64,000 bases of DNA from Acidimicrobiaceae bacterium. GTDB lineage: Bacteria; Actinomycetota; Acidimicrobiia; Acidimicrobiales; Poriferisodalaceae. The notes below the pieces were generated by a model. That model worked only from the letters and a program-made list of their open reading frames with translations, was not told where the DNA came from and searched no databases. Each line of letters opens with the position of its first letter. Within the stretch, counting starts at the first letter, position 1. The stretch spans positions 1 to 64,000 of the forward strand of contig CAJJCB010000012.1 of the NCBI GenBank assembly GCA_905182565.1. The letters run 5' to 3'. Of this stretch, positions 55,919 through 64,000 are shown piece after piece. The position numbers and the translations under genes were made by a program.

Positions 55919-57226
55919 TTGCCGACTAAACGACCAGTGTTTAATTCAATCTCTTTGCTGGTTGCTGGGGCTCTGTTTCTTGCTTCCTGCGCAACCGTGA
56001 GCCAGGGCAGATCGAATGAGGATGTAAACGCGGAATCTTCGACTGAGAGTGCGGCGAATTTGCCATTCGAGATGTGCCTATCGGATGCGGATACTTGTTT
56101 TTCTTGGTCGCCCGATGCCAGCCAGGAATGCATAGATAATTACCCGCTACTTCTAACCGAGGAAAACCGATTTGCACGCGGGCCGTTTGAAGAATGCGTC
56201 TACGAACTGGATTTTTTGGGGATAGAACATCTAACCCCTGAGAGGTTCATGGGCCCGGTGTCTGAAATAGCCAAGGAGAATGCGAAGAGACTCCAATCCC
56301 TCGGGTGGCACCGACCACAATTGAATGCCGTTCGGATGCTGGCCACACCCGATGTACCGCAGTACATTCTTGATGCCACCGCTGAGTCCTTGCAGGCTGC
56401 CATAGACTACTTAGGAAATTACGGTCCACTCAAGTTTTACACAGTAGGTAATGACCCCGAAGTAGTTGAGCCAATAATCAAAGACTTCTGCTCTTGGGGC
56501 AACCCCGACATCAGCTTCGAACAGTGCTCGCAAGATCAAGGGGAATCAATGCGAGAAATGTCATCAATCTATCCCGGTGGCAACGCGTTCGCCGGAGCCG
56601 CCTGGTACTTAGATGAGCCAGTTTCCTACTTCGTAAACAACCCTTGTGCCAACGAGCAAAACGAATTTTGTTCCCTGAAGCATCCCGAGGAGCTAATCGA
56701 CTTGCAGAAGGTGACTGCTCATGAATATTTCCATGTTTACCAAGGGTCCCAGCAGCTCTTCAGGCCGCATTACGAAGGAGGCTTTCCAATGCCTCGATGG
56801 TTTGAAGAGGGAGCTGCAGAGTATTTTGCTATCTTTCTGACTCAACAGGAGGGCTGGAATCCGAACATTCGACTGGACATGACTCGAGAGTTCATTGGTG
56901 ACGTGCAACGTGGCCTGGAAACTTGGCCGAGCTTACGCCTGATTGACATCGAGACGGAAGCTGCCACCACCAGAACCAAGAGTTACTGTCAGAGCGAACT
57001 GTGCATTGGGTTTCTTCAGTATGGAATGGGCTACCTGGCCATGGCGTTCTTGGCCGATATAACTTCAGATGAGGCGATCTTTTTTGACTTCTACGAGGCC
57101 AATAAAACTGATGGCTTCTACAAAGCGTTCGCAGATGTTTTCGGCAGAGACATAGACGCTTTCTATGAGGAATTTGATGTTTTCCTGAAGCTGTCTCCGG
57201 AGAAGCAACTAGAAGCACTCTCCTAA
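55919..57226 (+). CDS. predicted lipoprotein, HExxH zinc peptidase-like
   Basis: A 435-residue exported protein. A short basic N-terminus, hydrophobic stretch and lipobox LASC (Cys24) mark a type II signal peptide, followed by a Ser/Glu-rich linker. The zinc motif is HEYFH (268-272) in VTAHEYFHVYQGSQQL, and WFEEGAAEYFA supplies a likely third ligand Glu297, exactly 24 residues after the second His. Eight or more Cys in the ectodomain suggest disulfides. Start TTG 55919 is tentative. It is convergent with, and related to, the lipoprotein gene 34 bases away. Substrate and biological role are unknown. Confidence 0.78.
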   Translation: MPTKRPVFNSISLLVAGALFLASCATVSQGRSNEDVNAESSTESAANLPFEMCLSDADTCFSWSPDASQECIDNYPLLLTEENRFARGPFEECVYELDFLGIEHLTPERFMGPVSEIAKENAKRLQSLGWHRPQLNAVRMLATPDVPQYILDATAESLQAAIDYLGNYGPLKFYTVGNDPEVVEPIIKDFCSWGNPDISFEQCSQDQGESMREMSSIYPGGNAFAGAAWYLDEPVSYFVNNPCANEQNEFCSLKHPEELIDLQKVTAHEYFHVYQGSQQLFRPHYEGGFPMPRWFEEGAAEYFAIFLTQQEGWNPNIRLDMTREFIGDVQRGLETWPSLRLIDIETEAATTRTKSYCQSELCIGFLQYGMGYLAMAFLADITSDEAIFFDFYEANKTDGFYKAFADVFGRDIDAFYEEFDVFLKLSPEKQLEALS

Positions 57227-57260
57227 CTTCAGGGGCCTCAACCAGCCAGGGCCGCGGATG

Positions 57261-58361
57261 CTACTGAGTAAGTGCGGTTTCGGAAAACCTAAAAACGCCC
57301 TCACTAACTTCTGAGTAATCGAACCAATAATCTTTCGCCACCTGAATGTTTTGCGGACTAAAGGCCTCGGGTTGTCCTCCGCACTTCTGGTACAAAGACC
57401 CGTCCATAACCTCGGATGTTACTAGCTGCCCCCGATCAGCGAGCAACCGCAACGCTATAGCGCCCTTTTCGGCGATGCCGGGGTCCTCAAACTCAGAGCT
57501 AATTACCTGGTTACCCAGCAAATCGGAAACAAAGCTCATGTGGTCAGCCCACACCAATGCAGAATCTAAGTCCGCAAGTTCAGCCGCTATCTCCAGTCCG
57601 AAGAACGATGCACCAGCCTCATGAATCCAAAATTGATCATCATCTGGGGCACCGGAATAATTACAGGTGGGTCCGGGACTGGCTTGAACTGTGTGGAACA
57701 CCTCGTGAAAAAAAGTTACAACTAGATCTTTGGAAGGGCCTGCTCTGTCGGGATCAATGCTCAAAACCATCCATCGCTTCTTCGCACACTTATCCGAACC
57801 GCCCGCGGATGCTGCAACCTGCTGCCCTCCGCCCAATTCAGCAAAGCGTGATACTTGGCGAGCGTGGTATGCCGCAGCGTCCTTGCCGCAGGCAAGTTCT
57901 AAATAGCTTTCCAGCGAACTGGCCATCGAGTCCCTTTGGTCCGCTGTAATTACCGGCTCAAAACCAGGACCCTTGTAAATGGTGTCGTTATCCTTCACCT
58001 CACCGGGGGGCAAGAGTATCGGCCCCACTGGATAGATAATCATCATTACGTCAGTTTGCATCTCGGCAATTTTATTCACCGCAAAATTAAAGCAATTTAT
58101 GATTTCATCGTCTGGATAATCCGAAAAGTTAACCAGGCTAAGTTGGTTTTCTGGGATCGGAGATTTTGGACAGTCGAGCACCTCTGCAAACCCGGGCTCG
58201 GAAGAGACTTCTTCCTCGCTGGCAGCCATGTCCTCCGCGGTTGGAGATGGAAGAGCTGAGTCTGTAGCAGGCTCATCGCTCACAGTCGCGCAGGAGGTCA
58301 GCAATAAAAGCCCAGCAGCTAGTGCGGAGATGTACGTCAGCGTCAGTGACATAGTTTTCAT
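57261..58361 (-). CDS. predicted lipoprotein, HExxH zinc peptidase-like (paralogue)
   Basis: A 366-residue exported protein. The type II signal peptide ends in LTSC, again with Cys24, followed by an acidic Ser/Glu/Thr linker to about residue 58. The zinc motif is HEVFH (219-223) in TFFHEVFHTVQASPG, and WIHEAGASFF provides Glu248, 24 residues past the second His, the same spacing as in the neighbour. Otherwise the proteins are divergent, so an old duplication or a family pair is likely. The gene lies next to tRNA-Pro, transcribed in the same direction as that tRNA. Confidence 0.78.
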   Translation of the reverse strand: MKTMSLTLTYISALAAGLLLLTSCATVSDEPATDSALPSPTAEDMAASEEEVSSEPGFAEVLDCPKSPIPENQLSLVNFSDYPDDEIINCFNFAVNKIAEMQTDVMMIIYPVGPILLPPGEVKDNDTIYKGPGFEPVITADQRDSMASSLESYLELACGKDAAAYHARQVSRFAELGGGQQVAASAGGSDKCAKKRWMVLSIDPDRAGPSKDLVVTFFHEVFHTVQASPGPTCNYSGAPDDDQFWIHEAGASFFGLEIAAELADLDSALVWADHMSFVSDLLGNQVISSEFEDPGIAEKGAIALRLLADRGQLVTSEVMDGSLYQKCGGQPEAFSPQNIQVAKDYWFDYSEVSEGVFRFSETALTQ

Positions 58362-58404
58362 TGAAATCCGACCGCTAAAGATAAGGTCACCCTACTCTGC
58401 TTAT

Positions 58405-58438
58405 CTTAGGGGGTTACTTAGGGGTTATTGCCCCCAAT
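58405..58438. repeat. tandem 11-12-base repeat and short hairpin before tRNA-Pro 3' end
   Basis: CTTAGGGGGTTA (58405-58416) is directly followed by CTTAGGGGTTA (58417-58427). The second copy's GGGG can pair with CCCC at 58431-58434 around TTATTG. This lies between the lipoprotein start and the 3' end of tRNA-Pro; it could be a lipoprotein promoter element, a tRNA terminator or an integration-site core. Confidence 0.4.
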
Positions 58439-58453
58439 ATGCTTCACACCCCG

Positions 58454-58528
58454 TCGGGCTGGCGGGATTTGAACCCGCGGCCCCTTGTCCCCCAGACAAG
58501 TGCGCTAACCAAGCTGCGCCACAGCCCG
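58454..58528 (-). tRNA. tRNA-Pro (GGG anticodon)
   Basis: A complete 75-base cloverleaf without encoded CCA on the minus strand. The acceptor stem CGGGCTG pairs with CAGCCCG, with the C1-G72 pair typical of tRNA-Pro. The anticodon stem is CTTGT/ACAAG around CTGGGGG (anticodon GGG), and the T arm is GCGGG-TTCAAAT-CCCGC. Discriminator base A is at 58454. The 3' end faces the two lipoprotein genes and a partial tRNA-Pro copy 2.9 kb away. Confidence 0.93.
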
Positions 58529-58601
58529 GGCACACCATTACCATAGCGCCGCTACAGCGCAGAAAACCCTCAGGAACGAGCGTATGAAGTTAGCCGGCTG
58601 C

Positions 58602-58829
58602 TTACAAAAGCTGTTGAATAATCCAAACTACTAGTTCAACAGCTCGCCACCCCAGATACAGCGCAGCTCCCGCCACAACCACCCAGAAATGCCACGGAGC
58701 ACTTGGGCTCTTAGATGGTTCACCAATCTGCTCACCGCAAGAAGGGCAGCCACCCTGGCTGCTCAACAATCCTTTATCTACGTGACGGTCGCAAGACTCA
58801 CACCAAGGCACAACTAACATCCATTGCAT
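58602..58829 (-). CDS. small zinc-ribbon membrane protein
   Basis: A 75-residue protein with two Cys pairs (CESC and CPSC) forming a zinc ribbon and one C-terminal transmembrane segment (WHFWVVVAGAALYLGWRAVE). It lies directly downstream of der, 21 bases after its stop and in the same direction, so it is likely co-transcribed. The function is unknown. Confidence 0.65.
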   Translation of the reverse strand: MQWMLVVPWCESCDRHVDKGLLSSQGGCPSCGEQIGEPSKSPSAPWHFWVVVAGAALYLGWRAVELVVWIIQQLL

Positions 58830-58850
58830 TAGCGACAGGCATAGTTCCCG

Positions 58851-60164
58851 TTATCCCCGCCTGCGAACACGCATACGTATAGGAGTTGCTCCTAAGTCGA
58901 ATGCTTCTCGCAGTTTGCGTTCTAAATACCTCATATAACTCGCCGGTATCTCTTTATTTGAGAACAAAGTAAAAGTAGGCGGTTGAGCTGCTCCTTGAGT
59001 AGCGTAAAGGACTCGAGCCCCATGTGGCCCCGGCTGTGCTGATTGAGCGAGTTGGATCACCTCGTTAACTTTACGGGTTGGAACCCGAGTCTCATATGCA
59101 TTTATAGCCGCCTCAAGAGCCGGTATCAGCCGATGAACGCCTTGACCTGTGCGTGCGCTGATTCGCAATATTGGCGATTCTCCTAAAAAATGTAGCCGTT
59201 GGCCTACTTGATACATAACTTCATCTTTTTGTTCTTGATCAAGGACCTCCCACTTATTCATCAAGACCACAATTGGGCATCCGGCTCCGTCTACTCTCTC
59301 GGCCAGGCGTTGGTCCTGAGCAGTAACACCTTCGCTAGCATCGATAACCAAAAGTGCAACATCAGCCTTATCCAATGCTCTCAAGGCGCGAAGGTTGGAA
59401 TAGTACTCAGTGTCATCATCAACGCGAGCTTTCCTCCTCATGCCCGCAGTGTCGATGAAACGAACCGGACCCAAATCAGTATCAACCACTGTGTCTATTG
59501 CATCTCGTGTAGTGCCCGGCATGTCATGCACTACAGAACGCTCGTCGCCGATCATTCGATTAAACAATGTGGATTTCCCGACGTTTGGGCGTCCCACAAT
59601 TGCTACTCCAGGAACCCCATCGTCTTCTATCTCAAGGCTTGATAGCACATCTTCATCATCAGCTTCAGATGGCAACATCTCGACTATACGATCCAACAAA
59701 TCACCTGTATGACGGCTATGAAGGGCGGAAACCGCAAAGGGTTCGCCTAAACCAAGACCCATAAAATTCCATACATCAAGGTCGCGTCCTGAATGGTCAA
59801 CCTTATTAACAACCAGCAAAACATTAGTATCGATACGGCGAAGCAGACTAGCGATACGGCTGTCTTCTTCTGTAATTCCTGTAGTCGCGTCAACGAGCAT
59901 CAGGAGCAAATCCGAGTCATACATAGCTTTTTCACTCTGAGCAGAAACTTTTTCATCAAGATCTGTGCCTGAAGGCATCCAACCGCCAGTGTCAACGAGT
60001 AAAAATGAATTACCTGACCATTCTGCTTCCAAAGTTTTACGGTCTCTAGTAACGCCGGACCGCTCTTCAACTATCGCCTCTCTTCGACCAATTATACGAT
60101 TGAACAAAGTTGACTTCCCAACATTTGGTCTCCCAATAACTGACACAACAGGTAACTCAGCCAT
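58851..60164 (-). CDS. der: ribosome-associated GTPase Der (EngA)
   Basis: Essential double-GTPase for 50S subunit assembly. Two G domains are each marked by GRPNVGKSTLFNR, with matching DTGGW and DTAGMRR switch regions, VNKVDH and MNKWEV base motifs, and a C-terminal KH-like domain (IPASYMRYLERKLREAF). The start is ATG 60164 with AGGAG upstream; the longer frame to 60266 is not family-like. It overlaps the preceding DUF512 gene by eight bases. Confidence 0.97.
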   Translation of the reverse strand: MAELPVVSVIGRPNVGKSTLFNRIIGRREAIVEERSGVTRDRKTLEAEWSGNSFLLVDTGGWMPSGTDLDEKVSAQSEKAMYDSDLLLMLVDATTGITEEDSRIASLLRRIDTNVLLVVNKVDHSGRDLDVWNFMGLGLGEPFAVSALHSRHTGDLLDRIVEMLPSEADDEDVLSSLEIEDDGVPGVAIVGRPNVGKSTLFNRMIGDERSVVHDMPGTTRDAIDTVVDTDLGPVRFIDTAGMRRKARVDDDTEYYSNLRALRALDKADVALLVIDASEGVTAQDQRLAERVDGAGCPIVVLMNKWEVLDQEQKDEVMYQVGQRLHFLGESPILRISARTGQGVHRLIPALEAAINAYETRVPTRKVNEVIQLAQSAQPGPHGARVLYATQGAAQPPTFTLFSNKEIPASYMRYLERKLREAFDLGATPIRMRVRRRG

Positions 60165-61611
60165 GATTTTCTCCTGGTATTGACCGTTGCGACGTGCGCT
60201 CAAGAACAGCTCGCAATGATATGCCATCAGCAGGCACAACTTCGACACTTCGAGGAAGATCGACAACTTCTATGCCATCCAGAAACCGGCCCGAACTAAG
60301 GCAAACATCTGGTAACAGATAACGGTGACCCTCGGGCTCAACTTCTAAGACCCGACTTATATCTGCTCCAACCATCAAACCGCTAACACCAATATTTCCA
60401 CCAAAAAACTTATTTTCAACTTCTATAAGTCTTACATCTTCTCGGTCTAATTCCTCTAAGAGCGGGGCAAGGACCCGCATACCATAACTGCCAGTAAGAA
60501 TGCCGATCGGAGCTTTTTTCCTAGGTGTTAACTGGACCGGCACAGAAGACCCTTGCAGGTCTTCAATATCGCTTAATAGCTCTCCACCTCTATTGGCAAC
60601 AACGGGTTTTTCTCGAGGAGCGCGATAGCCCTCAGCCGGTGCTCCGTCTACCCAATGAAAAAAACCTGCTCTAGGACCGATTCCGCTTTCAACGGCTCCG
60701 TTAAATTCCGCCTCGAAGGCACGGACCATTCCAATCCCATCTTCATGCATTGGGAAATCTCCGTATGTCGAGGAACTCGGGAACGGCACATTGGCAAGCA
60801 GATAATACTCATCTGCTGCAAAGACCATCCTGCGCCCCAACAACTTCAAAAATCGATTCTGCCAGTCTTCAACAATTTCTACTACTTTACGAGCCTCATC
60901 TTCGCTATGCGCTCGCATTGAGCTCTCACGGTTGTAGTCGCTAACGCCTAGGGGAACTACGGCCACAGAAGCTAACTCCGGGTATTTATCTAAAATACCC
61001 ATGAGGCTTTGGTCAAGGAGGTCCCCATCGTTAAGACCGGGACACACAACAATCTGGCCATGGATTTCGATGCCATGATCAAGCAGCGCCCTCAGCCATC
61101 TCAAGCTATAAGCCCCTCGCTTATTTTTGAGCATACGACTTCGAACTTCAGGATCTGTAGCGTGGATGGACACATAAAGCGGTGACAAACCCTCAGAAAT
61201 CACTCTTTCAAGATCGGCTTCAGTGAAACGGGTAAGAGTCGTAAAGTTTCCATACAAAAAAGACAACCTATAATCGTCATCTTTCATATAAAGGCTGCGC
61301 CTCATGCCCTTAGGCAGTTGGTAGATAAAGCAGAACTCGCAATGATTGTCGCACGTTCTCACACGATCAAATATCGCTGCATCGACATCAGCCCCTAACG
61401 GGCTGCTCGCCGGTTTAGTTACTATCACACTGATTTCGAGTCCACCGCGACTAATCTCAAAAACTGGGTCGGGCTCGTCAACTAAGAGTTGCCACCTAAT
61501 GACGTCGGTCGGAACTTCTCCATCGATTGTTACGATTTCATCACCGGGAAGCAAACCAGACTCGTACGCCGGACTGCCTGGCTCTACGGCGACGATAATT
61601 GGACGTGACAT
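60157..61611 (-). CDS. PDZ-radical SAM-DUF512 family protein
   Basis: A 484-residue putative Fe-S enzyme. A PDZ-like N-terminus (AVEPGSPAYESGLLPGDEIV, about 5-60), a radical SAM core with the cluster motif CDNHCEFCF (about residue 85), and a C-terminal DUF512 domain with GILTGSYGMRVLAPLLEEL are visible. The family is known from cyanobacteria and actinobacteria; its reaction is not established. It overlaps der, pointing to a shared operon and perhaps a role linked to ribosome assembly. Confidence 0.87.
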   Translation of the reverse strand: MSRPIIVAVEPGSPAYESGLLPGDEIVTIDGEVPTDVIRWQLLVDEPDPVFEISRGGLEISVIVTKPASSPLGADVDAAIFDRVRTCDNHCEFCFIYQLPKGMRRSLYMKDDDYRLSFLYGNFTTLTRFTEADLERVISEGLSPLYVSIHATDPEVRSRMLKNKRGAYSLRWLRALLDHGIEIHGQIVVCPGLNDGDLLDQSLMGILDKYPELASVAVVPLGVSDYNRESSMRAHSEDEARKVVEIVEDWQNRFLKLLGRRMVFAADEYYLLANVPFPSSSTYGDFPMHEDGIGMVRAFEAEFNGAVESGIGPRAGFFHWVDGAPAEGYRAPREKPVVANRGGELLSDIEDLQGSSVPVQLTPRKKAPIGILTGSYGMRVLAPLLEELDREDVRLIEVENKFFGGNIGVSGLMVGADISRVLEVEPEGHRYLLPDVCLSSGRFLDGIEVVDLPRSVEVVPADGISLRAVLERTSQRSIPGENHG

Positions 61612-61736
61612 ACCTGATTAAGGATAGGCCTATCTGTTCTGTCTCCTCACTGATCTGGGTGATCCTCTTAGATTCAGGGCCATCGACTAACAGATCCTCT
61701 TCTTTCTCGACCCCAGAGCACGCTAGCCTCAAAGAC

Positions 61737-62771
61737 GTGAACGTAGACCAAGTTCTTCTCGCTTCCCCTCGAGGTTTTTGCGCGGGGGTGGAAATGGCTA
61801 TCAAAGCACTTATCTGGATGGTGAGGTCATTCGAGCCGCCGGTCTACTGCTATCACGAGATTGTTCACAACCAAATAGTTGTAGACCGGTTTCGCCAGCT
61901 TGGTGTGGAATTCGTCGACGATATCTCTGAAGTCCCTAAAGGGCGGCCTATCATGCTGTCCGCCCATGGTTCGGCTCCGGAAGTGGTCTCTGAGGCAGAG
62001 CGTTCTGGTGGGTTCGTTGTAAATGCGGTCTGCCCATTGGTAACGAAGGTTCATCACGAAGTTCAAGTACGGGTGGGAAAAGGCTACCGAATTGTATACG
62101 TCGGGCATGAGGGGCATGAGGAAGCAGTCGGCACTATGGCCGTTGCCCCAAAGGAAATAAGCCTTGTTGAAACTGCAGAACAAGTCGAGGCATTACCCCA
62201 GTTCGATGAGCCGATTGCTATTTTGGCCCAAACAACTTTAAGCCATAAAGACTGGGAAGGAGTGCTTGAGGCTACTATCGACAAGTTTCCTGATGTTTGG
62301 ATGCCTGGCCGCAGCGATCTTTGTTTCGCCACTACTAATAGGCAGTCAGCTCTTTCAGCTATCTCAGCACAATGCGATGCAGTTATAGTTATAGGTTCTG
62401 CTAATTCTTCCAACACAATGGCGTTAGCGAAACTCGCTCATGAGGCAGGCAACACCGAAGTCTTCAGAATAAATTCAGTCTCAGAGCTACCGGGCAACTT
62501 GGAAGGCATCGTAGGCGTCACCGCAGGAGCTTCAGCTCCGGAGGAATTAGTTCAAGCAGTGATTAATAAACTCGCTCCCAACAATGGGGTGCGAGAAATC
62601 TCTATTACTCAAGAAGATGAATACTTTCCGCCTCCTCGAGAGCTACGCACTTTACTTACTTCGCTCGAAGCTGCCGTTCATGTGATGCTCGCAGTCGCAC
62701 CCAATTGCAGAAAAGCCGTAAGAGATCGAGACGTATCTGCTAGCGAGGTGCTTTCGGTGCTCGCTCACTAA
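61737..62771 (+). CDS. ispH: 4-hydroxy-3-methylbut-2-enyl diphosphate reductase IspH
   Basis: Last enzyme of the MEP isoprenoid pathway, 344 residues. The three Fe-S Cys lie in SPRGFCAGV, NAVCPLVTKVH and SDLCFATTNRQSA. YCYHEIVHNQIVVDRFRQLG and SAHGSAPEV are family signatures. The start is placed at GTG 61737, just before the conserved VLLASPRGFCAG; the frame is open further upstream to 61599 but those residues are not conserved. Confidence 0.95.
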   Translation: MNVDQVLLASPRGFCAGVEMAIKALIWMVRSFEPPVYCYHEIVHNQIVVDRFRQLGVEFVDDISEVPKGRPIMLSAHGSAPEVVSEAERSGGFVVNAVCPLVTKVHHEVQVRVGKGYRIVYVGHEGHEEAVGTMAVAPKEISLVETAEQVEALPQFDEPIAILAQTTLSHKDWEGVLEATIDKFPDVWMPGRSDLCFATTNRQSALSAISAQCDAVIVIGSANSSNTMALAKLAHEAGNTEVFRINSVSELPGNLEGIVGVTAGASAPEELVQAVINKLAPNNGVREISITQEDEYFPPPRELRTLLTSLEAAVHVMLAVAPNCRKAVRDRDVSASEVLSVLAH

Positions 62772-62800
62772 CCTGACTGCGGCCGTGTTCGCTCCTGACA

Positions 62801-63526
62801 TTAGTTCCCTTCAGGGCTCTCAGGTTGCTCTTTGTTATCTCGCCGGTTAGGTGTTCCGGCTTTTATTTGAGCTCGATCGAAAAGACTCTGAATTTCTTCG
62901 CGAAGCAACTCGGTCGTCTTTTTCACTTCTCTCCGAGATAACCTTCCTGTCTCTGATAAAGCTGGTGGTGACATAGGTTTACCTATAATCACGTGAACTC
63001 GTTTGGGATAAATCATCTTTGCACCTCGCGGCATAGCTGCTGCCGTACCTCCTATACCCACCGGAACAATTGGCACCTGCGCCTTTGAAGCAAGATACGC
63101 AGCTCCGTCAAAGAGGGGGTGCACACGTGGACCGTCTTTCCTCTCACCTTCCGCAAAAGCAACAACCGGATCCTCGCTGCTCATCAAGACGTTTAGAGCT
63201 GTAGTCAATGCGGCCCTATCAGATGTTCCCCTGCTGACCGGGAAACTACCAATCGTTGTGAAAAGCCACCCGAAGAATCGATTATCCCACATGGAATCTT
63301 TCCCCATGAAACGAAGCCTGACCGGAATGGCAGCTTGCAACGGGGAATCTATGTAGCTCCTATGATTCGGAGCCCACACGCATGCGCCTGCTGGTATGTT
63401 CTCTATGCCTTCGATGGTTACACGATTCCATACTTTAAAAAAAAGCCAGAGAAGATATTTAAGAATCCGATACATAGCTCGGTTATACCAACTAGCCCTT
63501 TTGTCTTTGAGTAATTCTACAGTCAC
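62801..63526 (-). CDS. 1-acyl-sn-glycerol-3-phosphate acyltransferase (PlsC family)
   Basis: A 241-residue acyltransferase of phospholipid synthesis. The HxxxxD motif is NHRSYIDSPL, followed by FMGKDSMWDNRFFGWLFTTI and FPVSRG, then AEGERKDGPRV (block III) and VPVGIGGTAAAMPRGAKMIY. Its GTG start follows the cytidylate kinase TAA without a gap, so translation is probably coupled. It is convergent with ispH. Confidence 0.93.
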   Translation of the reverse strand: MTVELLKDKRASWYNRAMYRILKYLLWLFFKVWNRVTIEGIENIPAGACVWAPNHRSYIDSPLQAAIPVRLRFMGKDSMWDNRFFGWLFTTIGSFPVSRGTSDRAALTTALNVLMSSEDPVVAFAEGERKDGPRVHPLFDGAAYLASKAQVPIVPVGIGGTAAAMPRGAKMIYPKRVHVIIGKPMSPPALSETGRLSRREVKKTTELLREEIQSLFDRAQIKAGTPNRRDNKEQPESPEGN

Positions 63527-64000
63527 TTATTGACTCACCTCTGAGCGAAATAACATTCCAAGTAATTCAACAGTTTCAGCAATCGTCGAGTTGCTTGTGT
63601 CGACGATCACAGCGTTGGCTGCTATTCGAAGAGGCGAGTCTTGCCTACTAGAATCTGTCTCATCACGAGCTAAAATTTCTTTTTTAACCTGCCCCAAAGA
63701 CTGATCGGAGCTCTCACCAAACCTACGCTTTGCCCTAACATCTACAGTTGCTGTCAAAAATATTTTTAGAGCAGCATCAGGAAACACGGCTGTTCCGATA
63801 TCTCTTCCCTCCATAACACCACCGCCTGCTTCAATAGCCCAACGTCTCTGTCGTTCTACTAGAATCTTTCGAACTAAGGAGTTTGCTGCGACAGCACTTA
63901 CGTTCTGTCCGACTTCAATCCCACGAATTCTTTCGCTTACATCAACGCCATCGACCTGAACTCGTGACCCGACTGTTATTTCGATTTTTTCTGCTAAGAG
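63527..64000 (-). CDS. cmk: cytidylate kinase, 5' end outside window
   Basis: C-terminal 157 residues of cytidylate kinase, which phosphorylates CMP and dCMP. On the minus strand the frame reads QVDGVDVSERIRGIEVGQNV, then the signature VMEGRDIGTAVFPDAALKIF, FLTATVDVRAKRRF and ARDETDSSRQDSPL. The reading frame remains open to base 64000. An internal ATG at 63814 is not the start. Its stop abuts the plsC start. Confidence 0.94.
   Translation of the reverse strand, partial: LLAEKIEITVGSRVQVDGVDVSERIRGIEVGQNVSAVAANSLVRKILVERQRRWAIEAGGGVMEGRDIGTAVFPDAALKIFLTATVDVRAKRRFGESSDQSLGQVKKEILARDETDSSRQDSPLRIAANAVIVDTSNSTIAETVELLGMLFRSEVSQ

Noticed and set aside
55716-55919. 67-codon minus-strand frame next to the lipoprotein gene
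   Set aside because: No family resemblance, start context or partner; competing frames in the same stretch look equally protein-like, so none is called.

Overview
The window reads as a chromosome segment of a moderately low-GC actinobacterium, most likely a marine Acidimicrobiia-type lineage. The evidence for the phylum is a mycothione reductase, a mycothiol-type DsbA-fold reductase, two F420-dependent luciferase-family oxidoreductases with a PPOX-fold protein, the conserved gcvH / FHA (garA-like) / DUF151 / merR block, and a heterodimeric methylmalonyl-CoA mutase with MeaB. The class assignment is inference. I see no phage, insertion sequence or CRISPR array.

Layout. 0-13 kb: a 5'-3' exonuclease cut by the window edge, a SnoaL-fold protein, a cytochrome P450, a remnant of an FtsX/MacB permease, alpha/beta hydrolases, F420/FMN enzymes, a serine beta-lactamase-fold hydrolase, a class III CoA-transferase, a YeiH-type exporter, serB and a crotonase. 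13.3-18.1 kb: an arsC-type arsenate reductase read through an in-frame UGA as selenocysteine, then a tandem glycine riboswitch in front of gcvT-gcvP. 18.2-33.8 kb: nucleoside hydrolase, a second CoA-transferase, selD (itself with an in-frame UGA) followed by a J-domain gene and a NadD-like gene, mycothione reductase, then lipid/acyl-CoA and transport genes. 33.8-43.9 kb: TauD dioxygenase, F420 enzyme, msrB, the merR-DUF151-FHA-gcvH-pgsA block, HIT, thrB and leuS. 44-53.6 kb: mutA-mutB, meaB and class I ribonucleotide reductase (nrdA-nrdB). 53.6-64 kb: ferredoxin-type reductase, LOG protein, a tRNA-Pro-bounded segment carrying two convergent lipoprotein metallopeptidases, der, a DUF512 radical-SAM protein, ispH, plsC and cmk.

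How the genes work together. GcvT, GcvP and (20 kb away) GcvH form the glycine cleavage system, switched by glycine through the riboswitch. MutA/MutB with MeaB convert methylmalonyl-CoA to succinyl-CoA. SelD makes selenophosphate for selenocysteine; with the ArsC-type protein this gives two predicted selenoproteins in one window, each with a bacterial SECIS-like hairpin after the UGA. SelA, SelB and tRNA-Sec must lie elsewhere.

The most notable points are the two UGA-containing genes, which a standard caller starts downstream of the UGA, and the roughly 2.9-kb segment between a 3' tRNA-Pro remnant and an intact tRNA-Pro. That segment carries two related lipoproteins with the same HExxH-(24 residues)-E metal-site spacing.
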